Part shown: piece after piece, positions 45,718 to 53,689 of the stretch
Numbering within the stretch: position 1 is the stretch's first letter
Layout: each line of letters opens with the position of its first letter
Made by a program: the position numbers and the translations under genes
NCBI GenBank assembly: GCA_020112395.1
Contig: JACCEK010000002.1
Location: 558,001 to 622,000 of the forward strand
Direction of reading: 5' to 3'
Length of the DNA: 64,000 bases
Source: Aerococcaceae bacterium DSM 111021
GTDB lineage: Bacteria > Bacillota > Bacilli > Lactobacillales > Aerococcaceae
The notes under the pieces: generated by a model
Told to the model about the DNA's origin: nothing
Seen by the model: the letters and a program-made list of their open reading frames with translations, nothing else
Database searches by the model: none

Positions 45718-46736
45718 TGTAATGTTAACTCCTTTTTAGTTTCAGCATCAATAAATATATATGTAGGATAAGTCACTCCATCTACTTCCTGTTCAATAAC
45801 TCCTAACCACACAGGGATATATATGTCTGATTCTTCACTCGTTTTAGAGCCTAACAAATGCAGATACACTAGTTCCAAGGATGATAATTTAGTATCGTTA
45901 AGAATAATTATATTCTCATATTTATTTTCAATTAATGAAATTATTTCTTCAGCATTCAAATTAATTTGATTTAATCTTTCACCAACTTTGTTATAACCCC
46001 TAAGATCTGAATTTTCTAGACCATTTTCAGAAAAAGTTAATTGAAACACAGTATCTTCAGCAACAATACCTGCTTCATAATCTCCCATTGCAAAATCATT
46101 AATAGGGATATCTTCTATAAAAAATTTAACTGAAGCCATGTATAAATCAGTCGCAGTCTGACTAATCTCCTCATCGCCACCTTCAACGTTAAAGTATTCT
46201 TTTAATAATACACTCATCTCATTCGCTGTAATACTTTGTAACTCAATTGAATAGTCTAATTCAATACCTAAACTATGTATTAAAGTATCAATTTCTTGCG
46301 TAATTTCCTCTCTAGTCGCAAAAGATAAATCATCCTCCGTCGACACTTCAAGTCCATTCTCTTTAACTACATTCTGAACATCATAATACACAAAACCTTC
46401 ACTTCTGGTATATCCATAAGCAATGCTGTTCTCCACTTGAGCAACGCTCAATATATAAGACTCATTCTCGAAAGAATACCGTTCCATTGTTAGTTCTGGT
46501 ATTGAACTATGTTCAAAATCTGCAACTTCCAGATTATGATATTCCGCCACTCCTTCTAAAAAGTCATTCACATCTTGTTGTATTATTTCATATTTAAAAC
46601 TTTCTTCAGGATATTCATCATGTATAAGTTCATCACTAACTGAATACTCACCTTGTGCAGTGACAGTGCTTAAGTTAATATTCACCATAATCATCAATCC
46701 TAACAAACTAGTAAATAACTTCAACAATTTATTCAT
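45714..46736 (-). CDS. Exported protein of unknown function, coupled to the ABC transporter
   Basis: A 340-residue protein with an N-terminal signal (LFTSLLGLMIMVNINLSTVTA, cleavage near TAQG). The mature part is acidic and of mixed alpha/beta character. The end (YIPVWLGVIEQEVDGVTYPTY then IFIDAETKKEL) recalls PepSY-like extracellular domains. It is translationally coupled to permease 1 by a 4-base overlap, so it may be an extracellular partner of the transporter. I recognise no named family. Confidence 0.7.
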   Translation of the reverse strand: MNKLLKLFTSLLGLMIMVNINLSTVTAQGEYSVSDELIHDEYPEESFKYEIIQQDVNDFLEGVAEYHNLEVADFEHSSIPELTMERYSFENESYILSVAQVENSIAYGYTRSEGFVYYDVQNVVKENGLEVSTEDDLSFATREEITQEIDTLIHSLGIELDYSIELQSITANEMSVLLKEYFNVEGGDEEISQTATDLYMASVKFFIEDIPINDFAMGDYEAGIVAEDTVFQLTFSENGLENSDLRGYNKVGERLNQINLNAEEIISLIENKYENIIILNDTKLSSLELVYLHLLGSKTSEESDIYIPVWLGVIEQEVDGVTYPTYIFIDAETKKELTLH

Positions 46737-46762
46737 AAACTTTCTCCTTATCTTATGATATG

Positions 46763-46810
46763 AAAAAAACTACATAGCAGTCTAATCTCTCAGAAAAAAT
46801 CGCTATGTAG
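46763..46810 (-). terminator. Terminator after the DUF2712-like gene
   Basis: CTACATAGC pairs with GCTATGTAG and is followed by seven T residues on the minus strand. It separates the small secreted protein from the ABC operon. Confidence 0.8.
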
Positions 46811-46834
46811 CAAATAAGATTTCATAATACTTTA

Positions 46835-47239
46835 TTAAGGTGCCCAAAATCCTTTAACTGTTGCACTACTTCTAGGTTGACCAGCATCCATTGAAGCTGC
46901 TAAATAGTAGTCAGTTCCAGCCGTTCCTAATCCACTATAATATGGAAGATATTGACGATAGTGCCCAGAATAGTCCCTATAATCAGTCGCTATCCCTCCG
47001 CCTGTTGCGAATCTCACTCTAAAAGTTACGTATATTCCACCATAAATACCAGAGTTTGGTGTAACTGCTGCTGAAGCATAATCGTATTTTTTTCTATATC
47101 CACCACTATCTCTATAACCTCCCGCAGTAACATTAACCGTAAATGGCGTTCTATCTTGAGCTAATACTTCTTCTCCAGGCATAAATATGCCTGTTAAAGA
47201 TAATATAAATAGAAAAATTAATTTTGATTTGTTTTTCAT
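46835..47239 (-). CDS. Small secreted protein, DUF2712-like
   Basis: A 134-residue protein with a signal peptide (cleavage near LAQD) and a mature part of about 105 residues rich in Gly, Tyr, Ala and Ser. It contains GGYRDSGGYRKKYDYASAA and closes with YYLAASMDAGQPRSSATV-KGFWAP. The spacing of aromatic and Tyr-Arg motifs resembles the DUF2712 secreted proteins found beside ABC transporters and LytTR regulators; that match is from memory and tentative. It has no cysteine and its own terminator, suggesting high expression. Confidence 0.6.
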   Translation of the reverse strand: MKNKSKLIFLFILSLTGIFMPGEEVLAQDRTPFTVNVTAGGYRDSGGYRKKYDYASAAVTPNSGIYGGIYVTFRVRFATGGGIATDYRDYSGHYRQYLPYYSGLGTAGTDYYLAASMDAGQPRSSATVKGFWAP

Positions 47240-47339
47240 AATAAAATCTTCCTTCTCGTCTTATATTTTTTATATTATGTGGCTATAATATTAGTTAATA
47301 AAAAACAACATACTTACACATCGTTTTAGTGTAGTGCTA

Positions 47340-47903
47340 TTAATCATAATATGATTTATCTTGTAAATTAAAATATGTAATTTTATTTATCGATTTTGAT
47401 TTGTATATTGTTGCTTTTACTTTCCAATCATTATACTTTAAATCATTGTCTGGCTTTTTTTCTATGAGAGTAAATATCCAATTCTGTTTAATAGTATCTT
47501 TATTTTCTTCTTCTTTTACTAACTCTAGATTTTCAACCAAATAATCTTTTTCGCTTTCTAAAGATAAGTAATACATCTCAGTTAGGTCTCCATTTATTAA
47601 CATTTTTTCTAAATAGTTACTTTCGACTAATTCAATGTACTTTTCATTCATTAATTTAATTAGTTGTTCACTATCATAAGAATATGAAGTTGGTGAGTTC
47701 TCACCTTCAGAATCTTGTTGGCTTTCATTCATAGCAATCGCTTCTAATTCTAGAATTTGAGCAAATTCTTTAGCTTCTTTATATGTAATGTTATACGTTG
47801 CTTCAATAAAATCTTTTTCAATTGTTTTTACTGTACTATTTGTTAGAGGTATTGCCATTGCTATCAAAAGAATGACTACACTAACTATTTTTTTACTTTT
47901 CAC
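47340..47903 (-). CDS. Membrane-anchored or exported protein of unknown function
   Basis: About 187 residues: a single N-terminal hydrophobic segment (IVSVVILLIAMAIPLTNSTV), then a Glu/Lys-rich, probably helical extracellular region with no cysteine. The GTG start I choose gives MKSKKIVSVV and follows GAGGTG at 7 bases. It lies 14 bases after the four-cysteine protein gene in the same transcript. It could be an immunity or accessory protein for that product. No family recognised. Confidence 0.6.
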   Translation of the reverse strand: MKSKKIVSVVILLIAMAIPLTNSTVKTIEKDFIEATYNITYKEAKEFAQILELEAIAMNESQQDSEGENSPTSYSYDSEQLIKLMNEKYIELVESNYLEKMLINGDLTEMYYLSLESEKDYLVENLELVKEEENKDTIKQNWIFTLIEKKPDNDLKYNDWKVKATIYKSKSINKITYFNLQDKSYYD

Positions 47904-47917
47904 TACTAACACCTCAT

Positions 47918-48430
47918 TTACTGATACCGTCTTTGGATACCTGGTATTTCATAGGCACTTGTATATCCTGGTGAATCTGTATAATAGATTGTCATTAATG
48001 AAAGAGTACCTTGGGCAGGTGTAGAACCCCATCTCCCTACTGGAAGACCAAGATCAAATTCAGTTATATAAGCTTGTCCACATTTTGTACATTGCCATGC
48101 AGATCCATGAAATAAAAATGTTCCTGCACTATTGTATACCTTAGCAGCTCCTCTTTTTATTGCATCACAAATTCCATTACCATACGGACAAGCTCCAATC
48201 GCAAATGGTGTAATATCAGAACCATCGTCATATAATATCGTAAAGTTATCTCCAAAGTAATCTTGTGTTGTACTTCTCGCTTCTATAAATTCACTTGTAG
48301 ACTCTAAATGCTCAAAATCATGAGCAATATCATGTGCATGTACTTTCTGCGATGTAATCAATGTACCTAATAAAAAGATCAAGAGCGAAAGAAAAAAAGT
48401 TCCTTTTATAAAATTTTGCTTATTATACAT
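47918..48430 (-). CDS. Secreted four-cysteine protein of unknown function
   Basis: A 170-residue protein with a signal peptide (GTFFLSLLIFLLGTLIT, cleavage near VHAHD) and an acidic propeptide-like stretch of about 45 residues. The C-terminal domain holds the only four cysteines, ACPYGNGIC ... WQCTKCGQA. The CxxC pair with the first two cysteines could form two disulfides or a zinc knot. It is the first gene after agrB in the same orientation and is a prime candidate for the agr-controlled product. No family recognised. Confidence 0.65.
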   Translation of the reverse strand: MYNKQNFIKGTFFLSLLIFLLGTLITSQKVHAHDIAHDFEHLESTSEFIEARSTTQDYFGDNFTILYDDGSDITPFAIGACPYGNGICDAIKRGAAKVYNSAGTFLFHGSAWQCTKCGQAYITEFDLGLPVGRWGSTPAQGTLSLMTIYYTDSPGYTSAYEIPGIQRRYQ

Positions 48431-48781
48431 ATATTTTGTCCTCTCGTTTTTTTACTTTATTTTAGCTAAAATTAGTTATAGAAATCTAAACAGTTATTTA
48501 TTTAGGGGATATTTAATTATATTTTCTCAACAATTCAAAAAATAAACTATTATCATAGCACAAAATCCAACGTAATATAAACGTTACTTCTAAACAGTCA
48601 ATTCGCTCTTACGCTTTTGAAAGAAGTTTCAATAAACTTAAATTCCATCAAAGAGGTTATTAAATTTTTATTTGATATAACTGTTTGACTCCCATGATTC
48701 CTAATTAAATACGTTTGAGATAATTCACTTATGGAAGAATAATTCTGATCACTAAATTTAATTTTATATATTAACTTAACT
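48431..48781 (-). other. 351-base region between agrB and the four-cysteine protein
   Basis: It holds a promoter-like TATGATAAT on the minus strand at about 48548-48556, two AACGTT-type repeats (48567-48585), and a start-less open frame that reads from within the agrB tail to a TGA at 48598-48600. I find no AgrD-like gene here, although classical agr order would place it after agrB. Confidence 0.55.
48567..48585 (-). promoter_or_regulatory. Possible LytTR-regulator repeats upstream of the four-cysteine gene
   Basis: AACGTTTAT (48585-48577, minus) fits the LytTR half-site consensus exactly, and TACGTTGG (48574-48567) follows 11 bases later. Standard LytTR sites are about 21 bases apart, so the assignment is weak. 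Confidence 0.3.
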
Positions 48782-49384
48782 TTAAAATCTAGCAGTCCGC
48801 TTTTCCTTAAATAAATTCAGAATTTGATTTCTAATTCCCATAACTAGTAATATTACATTGGCATTCAGTGCTAATGTTATATATTGCATGATATGTTTCT
48901 TACCTATAAAAAAAGCAATTACATAAATAATTAACATAACTAATAGAATGATTTTAATTTGATTAGTATTCTCGATAAAAACGAGATTCTTAACAAATAT
49001 TTTTATCCATTGATGTACAATTCCAAACACTACTAAGAAAGATATAATAAAAATCCAATGAAGGGTTGAGTAATCCAATTCGAAAAACTTTAGACAAATC
49101 GACATTAATGTAAACATCACTCCTGAATAAAACAAACAATAACTTGGTCTGCTTGCATGATATCCACCACCATAAATTCTTAGAGGAATGAAAAAGGTAA
49201 TAACAAACATTAATTCTATTAATACGCCAAACACAATAGCAATTAACCCAGCTATTATGAAGCATATAATTTGATGTATTACTACATTCATTCCAAAATC
49301 AATACATTCTTTTTCAATATCTGATAACCTATAAGCATTCTCAATCATTAATATTGTCTTGTTGATAATTTTTCTTTTTAACAT
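48782..49384 (-). CDS. agrB: AgrB-like peptide-processing membrane protease
   Basis: A 200-residue protein with four to six membrane helices. The catalytic pair is H76 and C83 in RIYGGGYHASRPSYC, almost the same positions as H77 and C84 of S. aureus AgrB. AgrB cleaves the C-terminal tail of AgrD and makes the thiolactone or lactone ring of the autoinducer. Divergent AgrC-like and AgrA-like genes lie 329 bases away. The candidate AgrD frame overlaps its 5' end by 44 bases. Confidence 0.9.
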   Translation of the reverse strand: MLKRKIINKTILMIENAYRLSDIEKECIDFGMNVVIHQIICFIIAGLIAIVFGVLIELMFVITFFIPLRIYGGGYHASRPSYCLFYSGVMFTLMSICLKFFELDYSTLHWIFIISFLVVFGIVHQWIKIFVKNLVFIENTNQIKIILLVMLIIYVIAFFIGKKHIMQYITLALNANVILLVMGIRNQILNLFKEKRTARF

Positions 49385-49516
49385 AGTCTCTTATATCCTG
49401 ACTCGCTTTGAATTGATAAATAAACATCAAACTTCTTTGACTCACTACATTCCAACTCACTAATCCTATTAGTGAGTTATACAATAACTTACCGAATTTT
49501 TTTTGAAATTAACCAA
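49341..49516 (-). pseudogene. agrD: Candidate AgrD-like autoinducer precursor, frame broken at an A8 tract
   Basis: GGGAGG (49530-49525) is followed after 8 bases by a TTG start reading MVNFKK. The next A8 run (T8 at 49497-49504 on the plus strand) throws the frame out and it stops after 15 codons. Adding one A, or removing two, restores a frame of about 58 residues: an amphipathic stretch FGKLLYNSLIGLVSW, then NVVSQRSLMFIYQF and a charged tail. SLMFI has the spacing of an AgrD ring (Ser or Cys plus four residues). There is no cysteine, so a Ser lactone as in FsrD would be needed. It may be a pseudogene, a phase-variable gene, or a sequencing error in the homopolymer. Confidence 0.4.
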
Positions 49517-49570
49517 CTATCATTCCTCCCTCTATTTCACTATATAATACTTTTATCAATAATCAGTAAA

Positions 49571-49599
49571 GTTGTAATGAAAACCCTATAAATTGTAAT
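49571..49599. promoter_or_regulatory. 21-bp-spaced direct repeats in the agr divergent promoter
   Basis: GTTGTAATGAAAA at 49571 and ATTGTAATAGAAAA at 49592 repeat at exactly 21 bases, the spacing used by AgrA/LytTR regulators. On the minus strand they lie upstream of a TATTAT-type -10 (about 49545-49550) leading into agrD-agrB. Confidence 0.5.
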
Positions 49600-49712
49600 A
49601 GAAAAGTTTTATTGTGTCTTATCATATTTAATATCATTTTTTGAATTTTAAATGTTATACTTAATTTTATTCTAATGAGAGTTGAATTCATAAACTAATT
49701 AGGTGGTGCTAC

Positions 49713-50993
49713 TTGGATTTTTTTAATATTTTTTATGCAATTGTTAATCCCTTTTATCTTTACATATTATGGTTATACTTTACTGTATGGTTCGGTAAAA
49801 GTAGTGCGACAATAAGCAATAAGTTATTAATTTGGTTGATTTCATATTTAGCTATTACTTTTTCTTTCTTATTTATTCAAATACCGTATATCACTCTTAT
49901 AACTAATCTAGCTAGTTTTAGCTTAATTTTGAGTTTGTTTAAGGGTGTTTTATCAAAAAAAATATTATCTGTTTTTATTTTGGTGTCTTGTTTATTAAGC
50001 ATCGAAATATTAGTTGTTTCACTTTTTAATAATCCAACACCTACTTTAATAAAACAGTATAATTTTCAAAATATCACATCTCTAGTCTTAAGCTACTTAA
50101 TAGAATACGTATTAGTAAAATACTTAATTCGAAGAAAATATAATTTTATTTCAATTTATAATAATCGTTTACTTTCTTTTAGCCAATTAGTCATTCCATT
50201 ATTAACAACTATTGTTTTCCTTATCTTTATTAAAGATTCCTCTATTTCCGAATTTCAATTCATTACCTTAGCTCTATTTTTTATATTAATTAATGTCATT
50301 TTATTTGAATTATATGATGCTCTTTCAAGAAGTTTTAATTTATTAAGCGAACAACAAAATTTCAAACAAGAACAATTAGATTACGCTAATCAATTAAAGA
50401 TGATAAAGTCTCATGATGAAGAATGGCGTGAATTTCGTCATGATTTGGCTAACCGATTAACGCCTCTGTATGGGTTTGTTGATCAATACCCTAACAGAGA
50501 ATTACAAGATATTATTTTCGATATCGTTCCAGAACCACTTAAAGAACCAATAAGCAAGACAGGGCATATTGCCATAGACAGTATTATTAACACTAAACTT
50601 CAACCTGCATCTACTGAAAGTATCAATTTAACAACTGAAATATGGATACCGAAGAAAATTAAAATTGATAGCATTGATTTAGCTGTGCTATTAGGTAATT
50701 TACTTGATAATGCAATAGAAGGCTGCTTGACTATCCAAGAAAATCGATTCATTGATATCAAACTACTATTTGAATCAAATCAGCTTAAATTAAGGATCTC
50801 CAATTCTTTTGATGGTGAGGTCGATAAGCAGGGCGAGCGAATTTTGTCACGGAAAAGAAATAATAATATACATGGATTTGGCTTATCGAGTGTTCAAAAA
50901 ATTGTTAATAAATATGATGGAATGCATGATATTCACTACACACATGATTCGTTTTCAATTAAAATACTTTTATTCGAACCTGTTGTTGAATAG
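49713..50993 (+). CDS. agrC: AgrC-like GHKL sensor histidine kinase (agr locus)
   Basis: A 426-residue kinase with six or seven N-terminal membrane helices (about residues 1-210), a linker (LSEQQNFKQEQLDYANQLK), the phospho-acceptor FRHDLANRLTPLYGFV, and a GHKL domain with LLGNLLDNAIEGC and GFGLSSVQKIV. The start is a TTG after AGGTGGTG. It is divergent from agrDB and presumably the receptor for the peptide made by AgrB. Its stop is 23 bases before the regulator start. Confidence 0.9.
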   Translation: MDFFNIFYAIVNPFYLYILWLYFTVWFGKSSATISNKLLIWLISYLAITFSFLFIQIPYITLITNLASFSLILSLFKGVLSKKILSVFILVSCLLSIEILVVSLFNNPTPTLIKQYNFQNITSLVLSYLIEYVLVKYLIRRKYNFISIYNNRLLSFSQLVIPLLTTIVFLIFIKDSSISEFQFITLALFFILINVILFELYDALSRSFNLLSEQQNFKQEQLDYANQLKMIKSHDEEWREFRHDLANRLTPLYGFVDQYPNRELQDIIFDIVPEPLKEPISKTGHIAIDSIINTKLQPASTESINLTTEIWIPKKIKIDSIDLAVLLGNLLDNAIEGCLTIQENRFIDIKLLFESNQLKLRISNSFDGEVDKQGERILSRKRNNNIHGFGLSSVQKIVNKYDGMHDIHYTHDSFSIKILLFEPVVE

Positions 50994-51016
50994 ATTTGAA
51001 AATTAGGAGGGTGTTT

Positions 51017-51730
51017 ATGGTCGAAATATTAATTTGTGATGATCAGGAATTTATTACAGAGTGCTTAAGTAAATATATACTGGATCAAATTATTATTAAA
51101 GACTTAAATATTACAGTTAAAAGTTTTTTGACAGGCGAAAGCCTAATCGAATACTTGCAATATGCTCAACCAAAAAAACGGATTATCTTATTAGATATTG
51201 AAATGATTCCTATGGACGGCTTATCAGTAGCAAAGTATATTCGTAATGCTTTAAATGATTATACAACTGAAATTATTTTTGTAACAGGTACAAATGGTTA
51301 TGAACGTGATTTGTTTGAAGTTCGTCCTTCTGGGTTTATTTCTAAGCCGATTAATTTTGATGCTCTTTACAACACGCTCACAAGAGTTTATAACCTTCTG
51401 AACTCTGAACATGTATATTTCCAGTACTCTCAACATGGAATAAAGAAATCAATTCGCTTAGATGACATCCTCTATTTTGAGAGCATGAATCGGAAAATTA
51501 AGTTAGTAAGTACAAACCACACTGATTCATTTTACGAAAAAATGACTACACTAAACAACAGACTTGTTGATTATCCTCACTTTGTCTCTTGCCATCGATC
51601 TTTTACTATCAATGTTAATAAGATTATAAGAAGAGAAGGATCCCGTCTTATAATGACCGATAATAAGTCTATTCCCATTAGCAATAATAAAAAAGACTTG
51701 GTTGAAAAAGCTTTGTTGCAATTTATATAG
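51017..51730 (+). CDS. agrA: AgrA-like LytTR response regulator (agr locus)
   Basis: A 237-residue regulator: receiver with ICDDQEF and phospho-acceptor in ILLDIEMIPMDGL, then a LytTR domain (DDILYFESMNRKIKLVS ... HFVSCHRSFTINVNKI). I start it at the ATG giving MVEILICDD, 7 bases after AGGAGG. It should bind 21-bp-spaced direct repeats such as those at 49571-49599 and activate agrDB and secreted-protein genes. Confidence 0.92.
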   Translation: MVEILICDDQEFITECLSKYILDQIIIKDLNITVKSFLTGESLIEYLQYAQPKKRIILLDIEMIPMDGLSVAKYIRNALNDYTTEIIFVTGTNGYERDLFEVRPSGFISKPINFDALYNTLTRVYNLLNSEHVYFQYSQHGIKKSIRLDDILYFESMNRKIKLVSTNHTDSFYEKMTTLNNRLVDYPHFVSCHRSFTINVNKIIRREGSRLIMTDNKSIPISNNKKDLVEKALLQFI

Positions 51731-51740
51731 CACCAAGACA

Positions 51741-51782
51741 AAAAGAAGGAAAACTGATGACTCGTTTTCCTTCTTTTCTTTA
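51741..51782 (+). terminator. Terminator after the agrA-like gene
   Basis: AAAAGAAGGAAAAC pairs perfectly with GTTTTCCTTCTTTT and is followed by CTTTATTT. Confidence 0.85.
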
Positions 51783-52056
51783 TTTAAAGCCAATTACTAA
51801 CTCTTTACCACTCTTTTTTGCTAATTCATCGAGAGTTTGAATCGTGACATTTAAGTTTCCATTTTCAATTCATGCAATAACCGATTGGATCTTCCCCGTC
51901 TTTTCAGCAAATTCTTTTTGTGTCATATGCTGTGACTCTCTTAGTTGCATAACTTTAACGGCGATATCTAATCTGATACTTTCTTTTCTATACTCTTCTT
52001 TTAAAATGCGGATTCTGAGCAATATCCTTATTTATCAAGTCTCTTATTTTACTCAT
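51780..52056 (-). pseudogene. Decayed HTH (XRE/HigA-like) antitoxin gene
   Basis: From the ATG, MSKIRDLINKDIAQNPHFK is followed by one extra A in an A-run and a stop. In the next frame the protein continues as EEYRKESIRLDIAVKVMQLR with a helix-turn-helix (MTQKEFAEKTGKIQSVIA), then a TGA where CGA (Arg) is expected, then IENGNLNVTIQTLDELAKKS to the end. The layout is that of short XRE antitoxins. The matching toxin would lie upstream (52057-52270), where I find no intact gene. Confidence 0.8.
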
Positions 52057-52284
52057 TATAATCCCCTCAAACCAGCTTAGTCATTCGTCTACTAAAAACA
52101 ACTCATCCTAATCCGACTCTAATTTTTTCCCAATGAATACATTCCAAAGTAGTTTTAAATTTTCGCTAGTTTTAGTATGGCAGATGATGCAGTATTATTT
52201 TTCCTGTTTATCCATTCTTCATACTTTAGACCAATGTCGTACACGTTTGAATTGACTAAAATGGTATTATAAGGAGTGATTCAG

Positions 52285-52629
52285 ATGGAAAAGATTAATA
52301 AATTTATTGCAAAAACGCCTCGAAAATTCTGGCTTTACAATAGTATTGTCGCTCTTATCTTTTTTCTTATTGCGCCACACAATTTTTTTCAAGCAATTTT
52401 ATTCCCGTTTGTTGTCATCACAGTTCGCTACATCACTTTGAATTATTTAACAAATGTCACCGTTAAATACTTGGGCTTTTATCCCTTCAAGAAAGATATA
52501 AAATGGTTCTTAATTACTTTGGCAATTAGTTTTGTGCTTTATCAAACGTCATTTACCATTATGATTTTAGGTGGATTACTCATTCTATGGCAGGAAGGTT
52601 ATTTTGATCACTTCAAGATTAAGAAATAA
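52285..52629 (+). CDS. Small membrane protein of unknown function
   Basis: About 114 residues with three membrane helices (FWLYNSIVALIFFLIAP, AILFPFVVITVRYITL, FLITLAISFVLYQTSFTIMIL). I start it at the ATG giving MEKINK, 8 bases after AAGGAG. It is followed by its own terminator. No recognised family. It resembles short accessory membrane proteins with no catalytic residues. Confidence 0.65.
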   Translation: MEKINKFIAKTPRKFWLYNSIVALIFFLIAPHNFFQAILFPFVVITVRYITLNYLTNVTVKYLGFYPFKKDIKWFLITLAISFVLYQTSFTIMILGGLLILWQEGYFDHFKIKK

Positions 52630-52632
52630 CTT

Positions 52633-52669
52633 AAAAAGGGGCCAGTACTGATGAACTAGCCCCTTTTTT
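52633..52669 (+). terminator. Terminator after the small membrane protein
   Basis: AAAAAGGGGC pairs with GCCCCTTTTT and ends in TTTTTT. Confidence 0.9.
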
Positions 52670-52731
52670 AACTCTTATTGTATAATGATGAAAACTAGGC
52701 CGATACTAATTTTCATCATTATCAAACTTAA

Positions 52732-53544
52732 TTAAAACAACTCATCCAACAAGATATAATACTTAATCTTATCCCAATCAGGCTCTATCCCTATTTTTTG
52801 GAAGAACAACTTCCCGTAATTTTCAACTTCGTATTCAGTATAGGTTCTTAGTACACCGAATTTACCACGAAGATTATCCAATAAGCTTCGGTAACATAAA
52901 GCTATATCTTGGTAGATATCTGATATACCACTTTGCCCAAGGTCAATAAAGCCTGTTAAGTAGGAACCACTAGCAATTAGATTAGGTAAACTAAAATCTC
53001 CATGAGACAATACTAATTTCTCTTCTTCAGGACGATTATTATCCAACCAATCCCATAATGCCTCTGGGCTATTGAATCCATCTTCACCAAACGTTCCTTC
53101 CTCAGCATCATTCACATCAACCAAGTTCTTTTCTACTCGCTCTTTTGCTGCTGCTAACTTGTCTTCTAACAATTGTGAACTGGGGCAATGTGTTATATCC
53201 ACTTTCCAAAGTAACTTTAAACTATCAGCTAACAACTCAATTAAATCCTCAGTTGATCGTCTGACAATGACTTCATATGACGGATCTCCTTTTAATTTTT
53301 CCATTAATAAGTAGTTTATTCCTTCTACTTGAATATTTTCTAAAATTTCAGGTACTGGTAGATGATAATTATTCCACCAATTAAGCATTAGCACTTCGTT
53401 TTTAACTTCATCAGAAGATGATTCTATCTTAAGAACGCAATCATCTAAAATCATTTTCTTTGCCTTCGATTTACCTATCAAATCAATTTGAAAATTCTGG
53501 TTATCAATATATTTTCGGATTTCTTTGGGTATTACTAGATTCAT
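52732..53544 (-). CDS. APH(3')-like aminoglycoside phosphotransferase family kinase
   Basis: A kinase of about 270 residues with the APH catalytic loop LSHGDFSLPNLI (H-G-D...N), the metal-binding aspartate in TGFIDLGQSG (DxG), and DIYQDIALCYRSL, as in APH(3') enzymes. The N-lobe has the ATP lysine region ILDDCVLKIE. Such proteins phosphorylate aminoglycosides, but many relatives act on other alcohols, so resistance cannot be claimed. The start is the ATG after GAGGAG. It sits just outside an IS4-family element. Confidence 0.8.
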   Translation of the reverse strand: MNLVIPKEIRKYIDNQNFQIDLIGKSKAKKMILDDCVLKIESSSDEVKNEVLMLNWWNNYHLPVPEILENIQVEGINYLLMEKLKGDPSYEVIVRRSTEDLIELLADSLKLLWKVDITHCPSSQLLEDKLAAAKERVEKNLVDVNDAEEGTFGEDGFNSPEALWDWLDNNRPEEEKLVLSHGDFSLPNLIASGSYLTGFIDLGQSGISDIYQDIALCYRSLLDNLRGKFGVLRTYTEYEVENYGKLFFQKIGIEPDWDKIKYYILLDELF

Positions 53545-53689
53545 CTCATCACTCCTCAATTCTATTCAATACTCTATTATATACATGTAATAGGAAAGCG
53601 ATATCATTTTGTATTACTCTTGATTTTACACCATGAAAGTCATTTTGCAAATGGATTCGAATCTTTCATTACTTTTTTATAAACAAATT

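Noticed and set aside
48431-48781. AgrD gene downstream of agrB, as in classical agr order
   Set aside because: No frame with a ribosome site, amphipathic N-terminus and ring motif exists here.
49519-49523. ATG at 49523 as start of the AgrD candidate
   Set aside because: It lies one or two bases from the GGAGG site, too close for initiation, and stops after four codons. The TTG at 49516 has correct spacing.
43298-52669. Shared CCAGTACTGAT in two terminators (43298-43345 and 52633-52669) as a repeat family
   Set aside because: In the first it is part of the stem, in the second it lies in the loop. An 11-base match between two hairpins is weak and has no further similarity around it.
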